Part shown: in pieces, positions 1 to 9,618 of the stretch | Layout of the letters: each line of letters begins with the position of its first letter | Numbering within the stretch: the first letter of the stretch is position 1 | Origin: Anaerolineales bacterium UBA2200 | GTDB lineage: Bacteria > Chloroflexota > Anaerolineae > UBA2200 | Direction of reading: 5' to 3' | DNA length: 27,828 nt | Assembly (NCBI GenBank): GCA_002327925.1 | Contig: DCVA01000018.1 | Location: 1-27,828, forward strand | Notes under the pieces: model-generated | Told to the model about the DNA's origin: nothing | Database searches by the model: none | What the model saw: the letters and a program-made list of their open reading frames with translations, nothing else | Program-made: the position numbers and the translations under genes

Positions 1-18
1 GCCCCGTCTTCGCGGGGC
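1..18. other. GC-rich hairpin at the left edge
   Basis: GCCCCG at 1-6 can pair with CGGGGC at 13-18 around a 6-nt loop. It sits just before the promoter of the first gene and may be the end of a terminator cut by the window edge. No T-run follows it, so this role is only a guess. Confidence 0.3.
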
Positions 19-27
19 GAACGGCTA

Positions 28-56
28 TTGACGTGCTCGCCTTTTGCCTGTACAAT
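28..56 (+). promoter_or_regulatory. sigma70-type promoter of the secreted beta-helix gene
   Basis: TTGACG (28-33), a 17-nt spacer and TACAAT (51-56) make a near-consensus promoter. Transcription would start near 63 and give a leader of about 180 nt before the chosen ATG at 243. I see no recognisable riboswitch in that leader. Confidence 0.7.
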
Positions 57-242
57 GGAACCAGGTGGCGGGCCGAGTGATGCAGAAGCACAGATGGTTC
101 CCGCCCGGGTCTTGCCACAGACTGCGGTCCCTATCGGTGTGGTCAGGGTGACCGTCGTTTGTGGTTGTTGTGTTCGCGTCTGCGTGCCCTGTTTAGGGCT
201 GTCGCGCGCTGGAAAGCAGGCCAACACTGTTCTGGGAGAGCG

Positions 243-3200
243 ATGATGAGACGAAACACCCTGCTATTCATCTCCGTTTTCATTTCCGTGCTCCTGTTCG
301 TATTCACGGCCAACACCGTAGCCCGTGCCACCCCGATCGGCGTTACCGAGGCGTGGGTGTGTCCCACCGGTCTCTGCGGACACACGGGGAGCGAGTTTAG
401 CACCCTCCAGGCTGCTTTGACCGTTGTGGCCAAGGGCGGCACGGTGCACGTGGCCGCGGGTGACTACACCGGGCCGGTCGTGATTCTCCAGGACGTGACC
501 ATTCTGGGAGCGGGCCCGGCCGACACGATCATCCACGGTGCATCGGCCGTCTTTGACATCACCAGCGGCACGGTCGTGCTCGATGGCGTCGCCGTGACGG
601 GCGGCTATGGCTATCTGGCCTGCGGAGGCGGGATCCGTGTCAATTCCTTTGCCACGCTGACGCTGAGCAACTCGTCGGTCTATAGCAACACGGGTGAGAA
701 TGGCGGCGGCATCTGCAACTGGGGCCGGCTGTTCATGAGCAACACCAGCGTGATGAGCAACTCGATTGGCGCGGGAGGCCCTGGTTACGCCGGCGGCGGC
801 ATGAGCAACTATGGACGCGCCGAGATCACCGGCAGCACGTTTGTCAACAATTCCGCCAGCAGCTTTGGCGGCGGCCTGGCCAACGCGGCATATTGCACCA
901 TTACCAACAGCAGCTTTGTTAGCAACACCGTCGGCAAGTACGGTGGCGGAATCGCCAACGGCTGGGAGCCGGATGAACCGGCAGAGCTCGAGCTGAACGA
1001 CGTGACCTTTGATCACAACGTGATGACCTTTGACGACTATATGGATTACTATGAGCCGTTCCCGGGTGGCGGCGGGCTGCTCAACGGGGTGCTGGCCATC
1101 GTCACCGGACGGGGAGTGACGTTTACCGACAACGTCGCCGTGATAGGCCCGGAGGGCGATGGCGACATCTACCCACTGGCTCAGGGCGGCGGGCTCTACA
1201 ACATCATGGGCGGCCAGGTCGATCTGCAGGACACGTACTTTTCCGGGAATCAGGCCAACAAGGGCGCCGGCATGGCTAACATGTCCATGCAATCGTGCCT
1301 GACGGAAGGGACTACACCCGCAAGCTGGACTGAGGGACGTTTGGACCAGCCCGTGCAAGCGCAGATGATCCCGGTCTCTGACATTCGCAAGCCCTGCGCC
1401 GTTACGCTGACCAACGCATCGTTCATCGAAAACGAGGCCACTTTCTGCGGCGGCGCGATCCTAAACACGGCGTGGTTCCTGCCAGATAATGACTACGCCC
1501 CCGTAGACCGGGCGTCGGCCCAGGGCGGCTCCATTCTGTCGAAAGACGCCGTGCTCGTTCTCATTACCGCGACTCTGCACGCCAACGAGTCCACGCTCTT
1601 TGGCGGCGGCGTGTGCAATGGGGCGACGCTCACCGGCACCAACGTGTGGCTCAGTGGGAACCGGTCCGGATGGGGTGGCGGCGTAAGCAACCTGGACTCG
1701 GGGTTCATGGCAAGTTTGTACTTTTACTTTCTGGACGGAGGCACCGACTCACCGCCGGATGGGTCCAGTTCAGCCGCTCCACAAGGCGAGTCGTTGCTGT
1801 CGACACTGACCCAGCGAATGGGGCAGGCCAGCACAGCCGAGGCCGACGGGTGTACTCACCCGGCGTCGCTGGACCTGACCAACGCCGTATTCGACCGAAA
1901 CCAGGCGTGGGGCGCACCTGTGCCGATCTTTGGCATCAGCCAGGTGCCCGGCGCAGGAGGCGCGCTGCTGAATGGGATGGTACCTGGCGTTTTCGGCATT
2001 GGCGGCGACAGCGACATGGCCAGGCTGACCAATGCCACCTTTAGCTCTAACGAGACTTTCGAAGTCGGTGTCACCGAAACCGTGGAATCTCTCGGTTCGG
2101 TTCTGATGAACCTGGCCAATGGGGAGATGACCAACTGCATCGTGTGGGGCAACCGGGGCCTGCAGCAGATCCTCAGCATGTCAGGACCACCGACCTTTAC
2201 CGTGACCTACTGTGATATCGAAGGAATCGCGCTGCCCCCCCTCAACGTCATCGACGAGGACCCGTTGTTCGTCGATCCACTGGGTGCGGACCTCATTACC
2301 GGCACACTGGACGACGACCTGCGCCTGCTGCCAGACTCGCCGGCGCTCAACGCGGGCAATGACGCCGCGCTTCCGCCCGACAGCTACGACCTGGACGGCG
2401 ACGGCAACGTAACCGAGGCCCTTCCGATCGACCTGGATGGCAGCGCGCGCATTGCAGGCAGCGCGGTGGACATGGGTGCCTACGAGTACGGGCTCGCGGC
2501 TCTGCCACTGACCATCACCAAGACCGACCTGCGCGACCCGCTTCCCGCGACGTGGCGAATCCGCTGGACCATCTACGTGACCAACACCACCGGCGCAGTT
2601 GCGACCAACGTCATCGTCACTGACACACTGCCGGCCGGCATCGCCCTGTACTCGGTGCAGACAAACCCCGCGGCCTCTGCGGTGAGCGGGCCAACCGTTG
2701 TCTGGGTCATACCGACGCTCGGGTCAGGCGAGAGCGTCCAGTTAGAGATCAGTGCGGTCACCTTCTCGAGCGTCCGCGGCGTGATCACCAATCAGGTTGC
2801 GGCCAGCCACGATGGCGCTCCCGCAGCACTTGGTGAGCAGCAGACCACGATCACCGAGCCGCCGCCTCAACCGACGGCCACTCCTACGCCAACGCCGACG
2901 CCAACTCCCATACCATCCGGCACCACCGTGGTCATCAAGCGCGGAGGGCCTGGCTCAAGTCTCGATACCTACATCTACCGCAACCAGCCCTACAGCAACT
3001 ACTGGCTCGAGCCGCTCCTAAAGGTCGGCTACAAGCAGACCAACGCCAGCCTGATCCAGTTCGACCTCTCCCCCATTCCGGCGGGAGCCATAGTAGACGA
3101 GGCCTGGCTGGAGGTTTGGGCGGCGGGATGGAGCGGACCCTTCTCCGACATCACCATTGGCGCCTATGCCATCAGTGAGACGGTGCAGATCAGCCAGACC

Positions 3201-3578
3201 ACCTGGGTATCCCCCGAGCTGGGGAGCCTGTGGACCCTGCCCGGGGCCAACGACGTGGTGCTCGACCGGCGTGCCGTGCCCGAGTCCACCGTCACCACCA
3301 CCGGACCGTTGCTATGGTACCGGTTCGACCTGAGCAATCTGGTGCGGGAGTGGCTGGACGGCGGCACGGCCAACAACGGCGTGTTGCTGCGCTGCGAGTC
3401 ATGTACGGGCAAATTCCTGGCCGGGTCCCCCGACTTGGCCCCTCCGGCAGACGAGTTGAGGCCACAGCCATATCTGGGCCCGCTGCCGGGTAACCTGTGC
3501 CCGTACACCTACTTCTTTGCTTCCAGCGAGTACAGCAATCCGGCCGTCTGGCCGCGGCTGGTGGTGAGGTACCAGTAG
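243..3578 (+). CDS. secreted right-handed beta-helix protein with DUF11 and DNRLRE-like C-terminus
   Basis: The product is about 1111 aa and probably exported and surface-associated. I chose the ATG at 243 because GGGAG lies just upstream and because residues 1-30 then form a classic signal peptide (basic MMRR, a hydrophobic stretch, then Ala-x-Ala before TPIG). An in-frame ATG at 159 would bury that signal. Residues about 35-740 carry many short repeats of the type GGGxxN, NSS and SNTxxxxGGG, typical of right-handed beta-helix (Pmp/pectate-lyase-like) folds. Residues about 755-870 resemble a DUF11 repeat (VTNTTG..ATNVIVTDTLP). A Thr-Pro linker (about 876-890) leads to a C-terminal domain that looks like DNRLRE (DTYIYRN, LIQFDLSPIP.GA.V..A.LEVW). 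The ligand is unknown; adhesion or polysaccharide binding is a guess. The gene is monocistronic, between its own promoter and a terminator. Confidence 0.85.
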   Translation: MMRRNTLLFISVFISVLLFVFTANTVARATPIGVTEAWVCPTGLCGHTGSEFSTLQAALTVVAKGGTVHVAAGDYTGPVVILQDVTILGAGPADTIIHGASAVFDITSGTVVLDGVAVTGGYGYLACGGGIRVNSFATLTLSNSSVYSNTGENGGGICNWGRLFMSNTSVMSNSIGAGGPGYAGGGMSNYGRAEITGSTFVNNSASSFGGGLANAAYCTITNSSFVSNTVGKYGGGIANGWEPDEPAELELNDVTFDHNVMTFDDYMDYYEPFPGGGGLLNGVLAIVTGRGVTFTDNVAVIGPEGDGDIYPLAQGGGLYNIMGGQVDLQDTYFSGNQANKGAGMANMSMQSCLTEGTTPASWTEGRLDQPVQAQMIPVSDIRKPCAVTLTNASFIENEATFCGGAILNTAWFLPDNDYAPVDRASAQGGSILSKDAVLVLITATLHANESTLFGGGVCNGATLTGTNVWLSGNRSGWGGGVSNLDSGFMASLYFYFLDGGTDSPPDGSSSAAPQGESLLSTLTQRMGQASTAEADGCTHPASLDLTNAVFDRNQAWGAPVPIFGISQVPGAGGALLNGMVPGVFGIGGDSDMARLTNATFSSNETFEVGVTETVESLGSVLMNLANGEMTNCIVWGNRGLQQILSMSGPPTFTVTYCDIEGIALPPLNVIDEDPLFVDPLGADLITGTLDDDLRLLPDSPALNAGNDAALPPDSYDLDGDGNVTEALPIDLDGSARIAGSAVDMGAYEYGLAALPLTITKTDLRDPLPATWRIRWTIYVTNTTGAVATNVIVTDTLPAGIALYSVQTNPAASAVSGPTVVWVIPTLGSGESVQLEISAVTFSSVRGVITNQVAASHDGAPAALGEQQTTITEPPPQPTATPTPTPTPTPIPSGTTVVIKRGGPGSSLDTYIYRNQPYSNYWLEPLLKVGYKQTNASLIQFDLSPIPAGAIVDEAWLEVWAAGWSGPFSDITIGAYAISETVQISQTTWVSPELGSLWTLPGANDVVLDRRAVPESTVTTTGPLLWYRFDLSNLVREWLDGGTANNGVLLRCESCTGKFLAGSPDLAPPADELRPQPYLGPLPGNLCPYTYFFASSEYSNPAVWPRLVVRYQ

Positions 3579-3613
3579 GCGGTCCGGCCGTTTGGCAGGA
3601 GCGGAGAGAGAAG

Positions 3614-3646
3614 AACCGGGTTCCCCGTTGGGGAGCCCGGTTTTGT
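3614..3646 (+). terminator. intrinsic terminator after the beta-helix gene
   Basis: A 13-bp stem pairs 3614-3626 with 3630-3642, with one T-G wobble, around a GTT loop. The run TTTTGTTGTT follows directly. It ends the transcript of the preceding gene, whose stop is 36 nt upstream. Confidence 0.9.
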
Positions 3647-3660
3647 TGTTGGGGGGCCTT

Positions 3661-3687
3661 TTGCCGTTACCACGGCAGGGCTATAAT
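3661..3687 (+). promoter_or_regulatory. promoter of the type III restriction-modification operon
   Basis: A perfect TATAAT stands at 3682-3687. The -35 is less clear: TTGCCG (3661-3666) gives a short 15-nt spacer, and TTTTGC (3659-3664) gives 17 nt. It follows the terminator of the preceding gene and leaves a leader of about 225 nt before mod. Confidence 0.6.
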
Positions 3688-3775
3688 GACCTCGTGAGAC
3701 AGCTCGGCGCTTCGCCGGGCTCGGTTGTCGCGGTCACGATGAAGTGGGCGTCGCAGGATTTGGCTTGATGAGTCA

Positions 3776-3801
3776 CCCGTCCACTGCTTGGGATGGACGG
3801 G
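3776..3801 (+). other. perfect hairpin in the leader of mod
   Basis: CCCGTCCA (3776-3783) pairs perfectly with TGGACGGG (3794-3801) around a 10-nt loop. The whole 342-nt gap 3579-3920 holds only the terminator, this promoter and leader, this hairpin and a weaker CGGCG/CGCCG hairpin near 3700-3712. No gene is convincing there. An open frame runs through from 3744, but the sequence upstream of 3921 has no family-like content. Confidence 0.45.
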
Positions 3802-3920
3802 TTGTGGATTCTCGCGCCAATGACGCGCCTCGGCCAAGCAAGGCGCATTCCCCCTTGGGGGTGTCAACGCAATTCCTTTCGGTACGGATTGCCCAGGTTG
3901 CCGAGAGAAAGGGGACCCTC

Positions 3921-6026
3921 ATGCCACGACTGACCGAGCAAGAGCAACAAGACATCCTCCGCTACATCGAAGCCGACAAGCCCCTGCCCGACAAGTACCG
4001 CTTCTTGCTCTTTGCCGACAAGCGCGAAGTCGAACTGGTCTGGAACGGCAAGACGAATGAAGTCTGCAACATCGTCCTACCCTTCCAGGTCATCGAGCAG
4101 GTCGACGAGCCGCGCGCCGAAAAGCCCGCAGATGCAGCCCTGCAACTGGGGCTGTTCGACGATCGAGGCCGCCAGCTCAAGGGCTGGACCAACAAGCTCA
4201 TCTGGGGCGAGAACAAGCTCATCCTCTCTTCGCTGAAGAACGGCCCCCTGCGGGAAGAGATCGAAAAGCAGGGCGGCCTCCAGCTGATCTACATTGACCC
4301 GCCCTTTGACGTGGGCGCGGACTTTTCCATGGACCTCGAGATCGGCGACGATACCTTCACCAAGAAACCGAACATCCTCGAGGAGATAGCCTACCGTGAC
4401 ACCTGGGGCAAAGGCGCGGATTCCTTCATTGCGATGATCTACGAGCGCCTGGCGCTGATGCGCGACTTGCTCACCGAGGATGGCAGCATCTACGTTCACT
4501 GCGATTGGAGGGTCAACAGCTTCATCCGACTCGCGCTAGATGAGGTCTTCGGTGCCTCGAACCTTATCAACGAGATCACATGGCACTTCCCAAGCATGTC
4601 TGCTGCGAGGAACAAGTTTCCTGTCAAGAGCAACACAATATACCGCTATGGCAGAGGCGCAGACTCGATCTTCAATGCGGACGCAGTGCGAGTGCCATAT
4701 GAGGAATCCTCTCTTGCGGTGATGAGCGCAGGCTATGGCGGCGGCCTGGCAACAGGCGGCACATCCGTTCGGCAGGCCTACGGCAATGAGGGAGGAAAGG
4801 TCCCTGATACCGTTTGGCGCATTCGTCATGTTAGTAGTGGGGCGGAAAATGTCGGGTACCCCACGCAGAAGCCCGAACCTCTCCTCGAACGCATAATCAT
4901 GTCTTCGTCAAGCGAAGGCGACCTGGTCGCCGATTTCTTCTGCGGTTCAGGAACCACCGCCGTCGTTGCAGAAAGGCTAGCCCGCAAATGGATCGCCTGC
5001 GACTTGGGCAAGTTCGCGATTCATACCACGCGCAAGCGCATGATTGGCGTGCAACGCCAGCTCAAAGCCGAGGGCAAGGACTATCGAGCCTTTGAGATCC
5101 TCAACTTGGGCAAGTACGAGCGCCAGCACTATGTCGGCGTCAACACCAACCTTCGCCAAGCCGAACAGGAACAGCAACTCCAAGAGAAAGAAACGGCCTT
5201 TGTCGACCTGATCCTCCGTGCCTACCGCGCCGAAAGAACGCAGGGCTTTGCCACCTTTCACGGCAAGAAGGGTGGGCGGTTGGTGGCCGTGGGGCCGGTG
5301 AACCTGCCAGTCACACGCCTGTTCGTGGAGGAGGTCATCCTGGAGTGTCGCCAGAAACACATCACCCGTGTCGACATCCTCGGGTTCGAGTTCGAGATGG
5401 GCCTCTTCCCCAACGTTCTCGATGAAGCCCGCTCCAAAGGCATCGACATCGCTCCCAAGTACATTCCGGCCGAGGTCTTTGACAAACGGGCCGTAGAAAG
5501 GAATCAGGTCGTCTTTCACGACGTCGCCGCCATCGAAGTCAAGCCCCACATCAAGAAGAACACCGTGGCGGTGCAACTGACCGACTTTTCGGTCTACTAT
5601 TCGCAGGATTCCATTTCCTCTGCCGAGGCTACGCTCAAAGACAAGACCAGCAAAGTCGTGGTGGAGAGGGGCCAGATCGTCAAGGTCAGCAAGGACGCCC
5701 ATGGTTTTGTGAACCGTGAAGTCCTGACCAAGAAGTGGACAGACTGGATCGACTACTGGGCGGTGGACTTTAACTTTGAGAGCAAGCGCGAAATCGTCCG
5801 GGTCAAGGACGAACAGAGCGGCGCGTGGGAAGAACGATGGACTGGCGACTATATCTTTGAGAACGAGTGGCAATCCTTCCGCACCAAGAAGGACCGCTCC
5901 CTCGAGCTCACCAGTCCCTTTCACGAGTGCACCCCAGGGCGCCGCAAACTCGCAGTGAAGGTGGTCGACATCTTTGGCAACGACACCATGACCATCGTCG
6001 ACGTTGCCGTGGGAGGGACAAAGTAA
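3921..6026 (+). CDS. mod: type III restriction-modification system, Mod subunit (N6-adenine methyltransferase)
   Basis: The product (701 aa) should methylate adenine in DNA and supply sequence recognition for the Mod-Res complex. The catalytic motif DPPF (126-129, in LIYIDPPF) comes before the AdoMet-binding motif DFFCGSGTT (338-346). This order defines the beta class, to which type III Mod proteins belong. A YPTQKP motif just before the AdoMet site also fits. The region between the two motifs and the C-terminal third should hold the target-recognition part. The start at 3921 has AAAGGGGA at good spacing; the frame stays open upstream to 3744 but without family-like sequence. Its stop overlaps the res start by one base (TAATG), so the two are translationally coupled. 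I see no simple-sequence repeat tract of the kind that makes some mod genes phase-variable. Confidence 0.92.
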   Translation: MPRLTEQEQQDILRYIEADKPLPDKYRFLLFADKREVELVWNGKTNEVCNIVLPFQVIEQVDEPRAEKPADAALQLGLFDDRGRQLKGWTNKLIWGENKLILSSLKNGPLREEIEKQGGLQLIYIDPPFDVGADFSMDLEIGDDTFTKKPNILEEIAYRDTWGKGADSFIAMIYERLALMRDLLTEDGSIYVHCDWRVNSFIRLALDEVFGASNLINEITWHFPSMSAARNKFPVKSNTIYRYGRGADSIFNADAVRVPYEESSLAVMSAGYGGGLATGGTSVRQAYGNEGGKVPDTVWRIRHVSSGAENVGYPTQKPEPLLERIIMSSSSEGDLVADFFCGSGTTAVVAERLARKWIACDLGKFAIHTTRKRMIGVQRQLKAEGKDYRAFEILNLGKYERQHYVGVNTNLRQAEQEQQLQEKETAFVDLILRAYRAERTQGFATFHGKKGGRLVAVGPVNLPVTRLFVEEVILECRQKHITRVDILGFEFEMGLFPNVLDEARSKGIDIAPKYIPAEVFDKRAVERNQVVFHDVAAIEVKPHIKKNTVAVQLTDFSVYYSQDSISSAEATLKDKTSKVVVERGQIVKVSKDAHGFVNREVLTKKWTDWIDYWAVDFNFESKREIVRVKDEQSGAWEERWTGDYIFENEWQSFRTKKDRSLELTSPFHECTPGRRKLAVKVVDIFGNDTMTIVDVAVGGTK

Positions 6027-8713
6027 TGGCCCTACACAAGGACTTTCCCGAGTCTCCCTATGCCATCCTCGACCCGTCAGTGCGTTGGTTTCCCGCAGAC
6101 GAGTCGCTCCGCGATACCAGCATGGACAAGCTCATGCCCCCGCTGGTGGCAAACCTGCGAAAGAAGGTGAAGGATTGGCGAAACGGTGGTTACGGCGGTG
6201 CCACAAAGACCAGCAGGAGCTTGCTGACATGGTGGTTCAAGACTCCGCACCTCCTGCCCAAGCCCGATGGTACGACTGCCGAGTTTCATTACTACTTTGC
6301 TCAGCGCGAGGCACTCGAGACCATCGTCTATCTATACGACGTGGCCGCCGTGCGCGACAAGTTCGACCTGATGCGCTATGACAGTTCGGGCGCTGTTTCT
6401 GCAGGGATGTTTGACGAGACGTGGCGACGCTTTGTGGTGAAGATGGCGACTGGTACAGGCAAGACCAAGGTCCTAGGGCTAGTCCTCGCCTGGAGTTTCT
6501 ATCACAAGCTCTATGAGCCGGCATCCGAGCTGGCACGCAACTTTTTGGTGATCGCCCCCAACATCATCGTCCTCGACCGGATCTACAGGGATTTCCAGGG
6601 CCTACGCATGTTCTTTGAGGACCCGGTCATCCCTGACAATGGCGTCGATGGGCACAACTGGCGCGACGATTTTCAACTCACCCTGCACGTGCAAGACCAG
6701 GTGCACATCACCCGACCAACGGGCAACATCTTTCTGACCAACATCCACCGCGTCTATGCCAGCAATGACACCACCCCCTCGGCTGACGACGACGACGTAC
6801 GAGACTATTTTCTGGGCACGCGTCCCACAGGCGCCACAACCGACTCCAAGGTGGACCTGGGCATCATCGTCCGCGACATTGATGAGCTGGTCGTGCTCAA
6901 TGACGAGGCGCACCACATCCACGACCCGCGTATGGCCTGGTTCAAATCCATCGAAGACATCCACAACAGGCTCAAGCAAAAGGGCGCAGCGCTTTCCCTC
7001 CAAGTAGACACTACCGCCACGCCCAAACACAACAATGGGGCCATCTTCGTCCAGACGGTGGCCGATTACCCGCTGGTGGAGGCGATCTCCCAAAACGTGG
7101 TCAAGCACCCCGTGCTGCCCGATCCACCGAGCCGTGCCAAACTGGCGGAGCGGCAAAGCGCCAGGTTCACCGAAAGATATGCCGACTATATTCACCTCGG
7201 CGTGATCGAATGGCGCAAGGCCTTCGCTGAGCACGAAAAACTGAACAAGAAAGCCGTCCTCTTCGTGATGACCGACGATACCCGCAACTGCGACGAAGTG
7301 GCCGAGTACCTCGAAGCCCACTACCCTGACCTCAAGGATGCGGTCCTCGTCATCCACACCAAAGACAATGGTGAAATCTCGGAGGCGACCTCGGGCAAGA
7401 GCAAAGACGAACTCGACGAGCTTCGCCAGCAGGCGAACGAGATCGATGGCCTGGACAGCCCCTACAAAGCGATCATCTCCGTGATGGTGCTGAAAGAGGG
7501 TTGGGACGTGCGCAACGTCACCACCATAGTAGGCCTCCGCGCCTATTCCGCCCAGAGCAACATCCTCCCCGAACAGACTCTAGGTCGCGGTCTGCGCAAG
7601 ATGTACACCAGCACCGTCGAAGAATACGTCAGCGTGGTGGGCACAAACGCCTTTATGGACTTTGTCGAGTCGATTCAAGCCGAGGGCGTGGTGCTGGAAC
7701 GCAAGCCGATGGGCGAGGGCACCGGCCCCAAGACGCCCCTCTTCATAGAGGTCGACAACGAGAACGTGAAGAAAGACATCGGCGCACTGGACATTGAGAT
7801 CCCGGTGTTAACGCCCCGCATCTACCGCGAATACAAAAACCTCGCCGCCCTCGACCCAGCCACACTCGAGCACCAACGCGTGGCCTACCTGCAATTCAGT
7901 CCTGAGGAGCAGCGAGAGATCGTCTTCAAGGACATCACCACTGGCGAAGTGGACCACACGACAATACTGGACTCGGCGGGAGTCCCGGACTATCAAAGCG
8001 TCATTGGCTATTTCGCTCAGACAATCATGAGGGACCTCCGGCTGGTGAGCGGCTACGATGTGCTCTACCCCAAGGTCAAGGCATTTGTCCAACACCACCT
8101 CTTTGACCAGAGCGTGGACCTCGAGAACCCCAACACTCTGCGCAACCTGTCCGAGCTGGCCGCCACAAAGACAATTCTGGAGACGTTCAAGGGAGCCATC
8201 AATGCCCTTACGGTGCAGGACAAAGGTGACGCCGAGATTCGGGACAGTATCAAACTGCGGGAGACGCGTCCATTCGTAGTAAAGGAGCAGGGGTACCTAG
8301 TCCCGAAGAAGAGCGTCTTTAACCGCATAGTCGGCGACAGCCACTTCGAACTTCTTTTCGCTCGGTTCCTCGACGACTGCGAAGACGTCGTTGCCTACGC
8401 CAAGAACTACTTCGCGGTGCACTTTAGGCTGGACTATGTCAATGCTGACGGCGGAATCTCGGACTACTACCCTGACTTCTTGGTCAAGACATCTAACAAG
8501 CGCATCGTGGTCGTCGAGACCAAGGGACCAGAAGACTTGGACGTGCCACCGAAGATGGCCCGACTGCGGCAATGGTGCGAAGACATCAACCGTGTTCAGT
8601 CGCGCACAAAGTACGACTTTGTATACGTGGACCAGGAAAGCTTTGATCGGTTCAGGCCTGCGTCGTTCGCGCAGTTGGTCGATGGCTTTCGCGAATACAA
8701 AGAGCACAAATGA
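6026..8713 (+). CDS. res: type III restriction-modification system, Res subunit (helicase-nuclease)
   Basis: The product (895 aa) is the ATP-dependent translocase and endonuclease partner of Mod. It has a superfamily 2 core: Walker A ATGTGKT (141-147), DEAH box (293-296), a TATP motif soon after, and a C-terminal helicase segment with KEGWDVRN and the arginine-finger-like QTLGRGLRK. A C-terminal PD-(D/E)xK nuclease is visible as Pro-Asp817 followed by Glu831-Thr-Lys833. The nuclease core looks intact, so the enzyme should be active. GGGAGGG lies 8 nt upstream of the ATG at 6026, inside the end of mod; the frame is open further upstream inside mod, but only as an overlap. Length and domain order match full-length Res proteins. 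Confidence 0.92.
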   Translation: MALHKDFPESPYAILDPSVRWFPADESLRDTSMDKLMPPLVANLRKKVKDWRNGGYGGATKTSRSLLTWWFKTPHLLPKPDGTTAEFHYYFAQREALETIVYLYDVAAVRDKFDLMRYDSSGAVSAGMFDETWRRFVVKMATGTGKTKVLGLVLAWSFYHKLYEPASELARNFLVIAPNIIVLDRIYRDFQGLRMFFEDPVIPDNGVDGHNWRDDFQLTLHVQDQVHITRPTGNIFLTNIHRVYASNDTTPSADDDDVRDYFLGTRPTGATTDSKVDLGIIVRDIDELVVLNDEAHHIHDPRMAWFKSIEDIHNRLKQKGAALSLQVDTTATPKHNNGAIFVQTVADYPLVEAISQNVVKHPVLPDPPSRAKLAERQSARFTERYADYIHLGVIEWRKAFAEHEKLNKKAVLFVMTDDTRNCDEVAEYLEAHYPDLKDAVLVIHTKDNGEISEATSGKSKDELDELRQQANEIDGLDSPYKAIISVMVLKEGWDVRNVTTIVGLRAYSAQSNILPEQTLGRGLRKMYTSTVEEYVSVVGTNAFMDFVESIQAEGVVLERKPMGEGTGPKTPLFIEVDNENVKKDIGALDIEIPVLTPRIYREYKNLAALDPATLEHQRVAYLQFSPEEQREIVFKDITTGEVDHTTILDSAGVPDYQSVIGYFAQTIMRDLRLVSGYDVLYPKVKAFVQHHLFDQSVDLENPNTLRNLSELAATKTILETFKGAINALTVQDKGDAEIRDSIKLRETRPFVVKEQGYLVPKKSVFNRIVGDSHFELLFARFLDDCEDVVAYAKNYFAVHFRLDYVNADGGISDYYPDFLVKTSNKRIVVVETKGPEDLDVPPKMARLRQWCEDINRVQSRTKYDFVYVDQESFDRFRPASFAQLVDGFREYKEHK

Positions 8714-8879
8714 TGAAACCATAATACCGGCGCTGATTGCGGCGGGTACTACCGGCTACTCGTCAAGCAGGGGACGTCCATGACATGCTTGCCGCTTGCG
8801 CCCAAGCGTAGGCAGTCGGTCGTCACGCGCCAGGCGCGAGCTGTGAACGCCCATCCACGCACCGTCAAGGAGGTATCTG

Positions 8880-9524
8880 ATGGACGTGCCAGGAACTCAC
8901 ACCGAATCGGTGTGGCTGCAGCCGAACGTCTCTGGCTACTACTTCCTAGCTCTCAAAGGCATGATGACGCGCCTGTCCGCAGGGACCGCAGCGCGCAATC
9001 CTGAGTTCATTGCATTCGTGATTACGCTGGCAGCAGCGCTCGAATCCCTCCTGAATGATTTGATTATTGGGCAGATGGCCTACACCTTCGAGCCGGAACA
9101 CTACCGAAAGTACGCCGAAGCGCTCATCGGCATGTCGGCGCGAAACAAGCTGGAGTACATCGTCCCGCTGTGCAGTGACAATCAATTTGTGCTCAAACGG
9201 GACAGTAGCACCTATCAGCAGCTGACCAAGTTGGTCAGCCGTCGCAACTGCCTGATGCACAACAAGGCTTACTTGCAAGAGTACCAGGCCGAGTTCCATC
9301 CAATCGATGCCGCCACTTGTAACATCAATATCAAGGTCCCGTACTCTACCATGGATCCGGCACTTGGCATCACGCTGCAGGAGTGCACAGACTATTTCGA
9401 CGCGCTTAAGAGCTTTCTCAAAGTGATGTCGTCAAAAGCTTGGCTCGAGAGTGCCTTGATCTGCAGGAACCCAGGGGCCGCTGATAGCCCCGGCGAGCAA
9501 GTGTCCCCCGCGCCTTCCAGCTGA
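8880..9524 (+). CDS. HEPN-domain protein (putative RNase-like) downstream of type III R-M
   Basis: The product is 214 aa and I recognise no named family. It is mostly alpha-helical, with a hydrophobic helix near residues 43-62 (FIAFVITLAAALESLL), and carries RRNCLMH at 121-127. That gives Arg122-Asn-x3-His127, the Rx4-6H signature with a polar residue after the Arg that marks HEPN RNases in toxins, Abi proteins and CRISPR effectors. The start is secure: AAGGAGGT at 8867-8874 ends 5 nt before the ATG. The gap to res is 166 nt on the same strand, so it may be a third gene of the defence operon or transcribed alone. No nucleotidyltransferase (MNT) antitoxin partner is adjacent. HEPN assignment rests on the motif and helical character only; catalytic activity is inferred. 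Confidence 0.6.
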   Translation: MDVPGTHTESVWLQPNVSGYYFLALKGMMTRLSAGTAARNPEFIAFVITLAAALESLLNDLIIGQMAYTFEPEHYRKYAEALIGMSARNKLEYIVPLCSDNQFVLKRDSSTYQQLTKLVSRRNCLMHNKAYLQEYQAEFHPIDAATCNINIKVPYSTMDPALGITLQECTDYFDALKSFLKVMSSKAWLESALICRNPGAADSPGEQVSPAPSS

Positions 9525-9557
9525 ACCGGGCAAGGGTAGCTTCGAACTGATCCCTCC

Positions 9558-9593
9558 AAAAAACACGGCTGACCCTCTCGGGCCAGCCGTGTT
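9558..9593 (-). terminator. intrinsic terminator of the ABC exporter operon
   Basis: AACACGGCTG (9562-9571) pairs with CAGCCGTGTT (9584-9593), and an inner CCC/GGG extends the stem around a TCTC loop. On the minus strand a run of six T (A 9558-9563 on plus) follows the stem, so it terminates the minus-strand operon that stops at 9619. It may also help stop the plus-strand HEPN transcript ending at 9524. Confidence 0.85.
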
Positions 9594-9618
9594 GAAGTCA
9601 TGACAGGCGAATGCTCCT

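Noticed and set aside
3921..6026. Phase-variable mod gene
   Set aside because: No homopolymer or short tandem repeat tract is visible in the coding region or just upstream.
8880..9524. HEPN-MNT toxin-antitoxin pair
   Set aside because: No nucleotidyltransferase gene with GSxxR..D..SD lies beside it; the next gene is a convergent ABC exporter.
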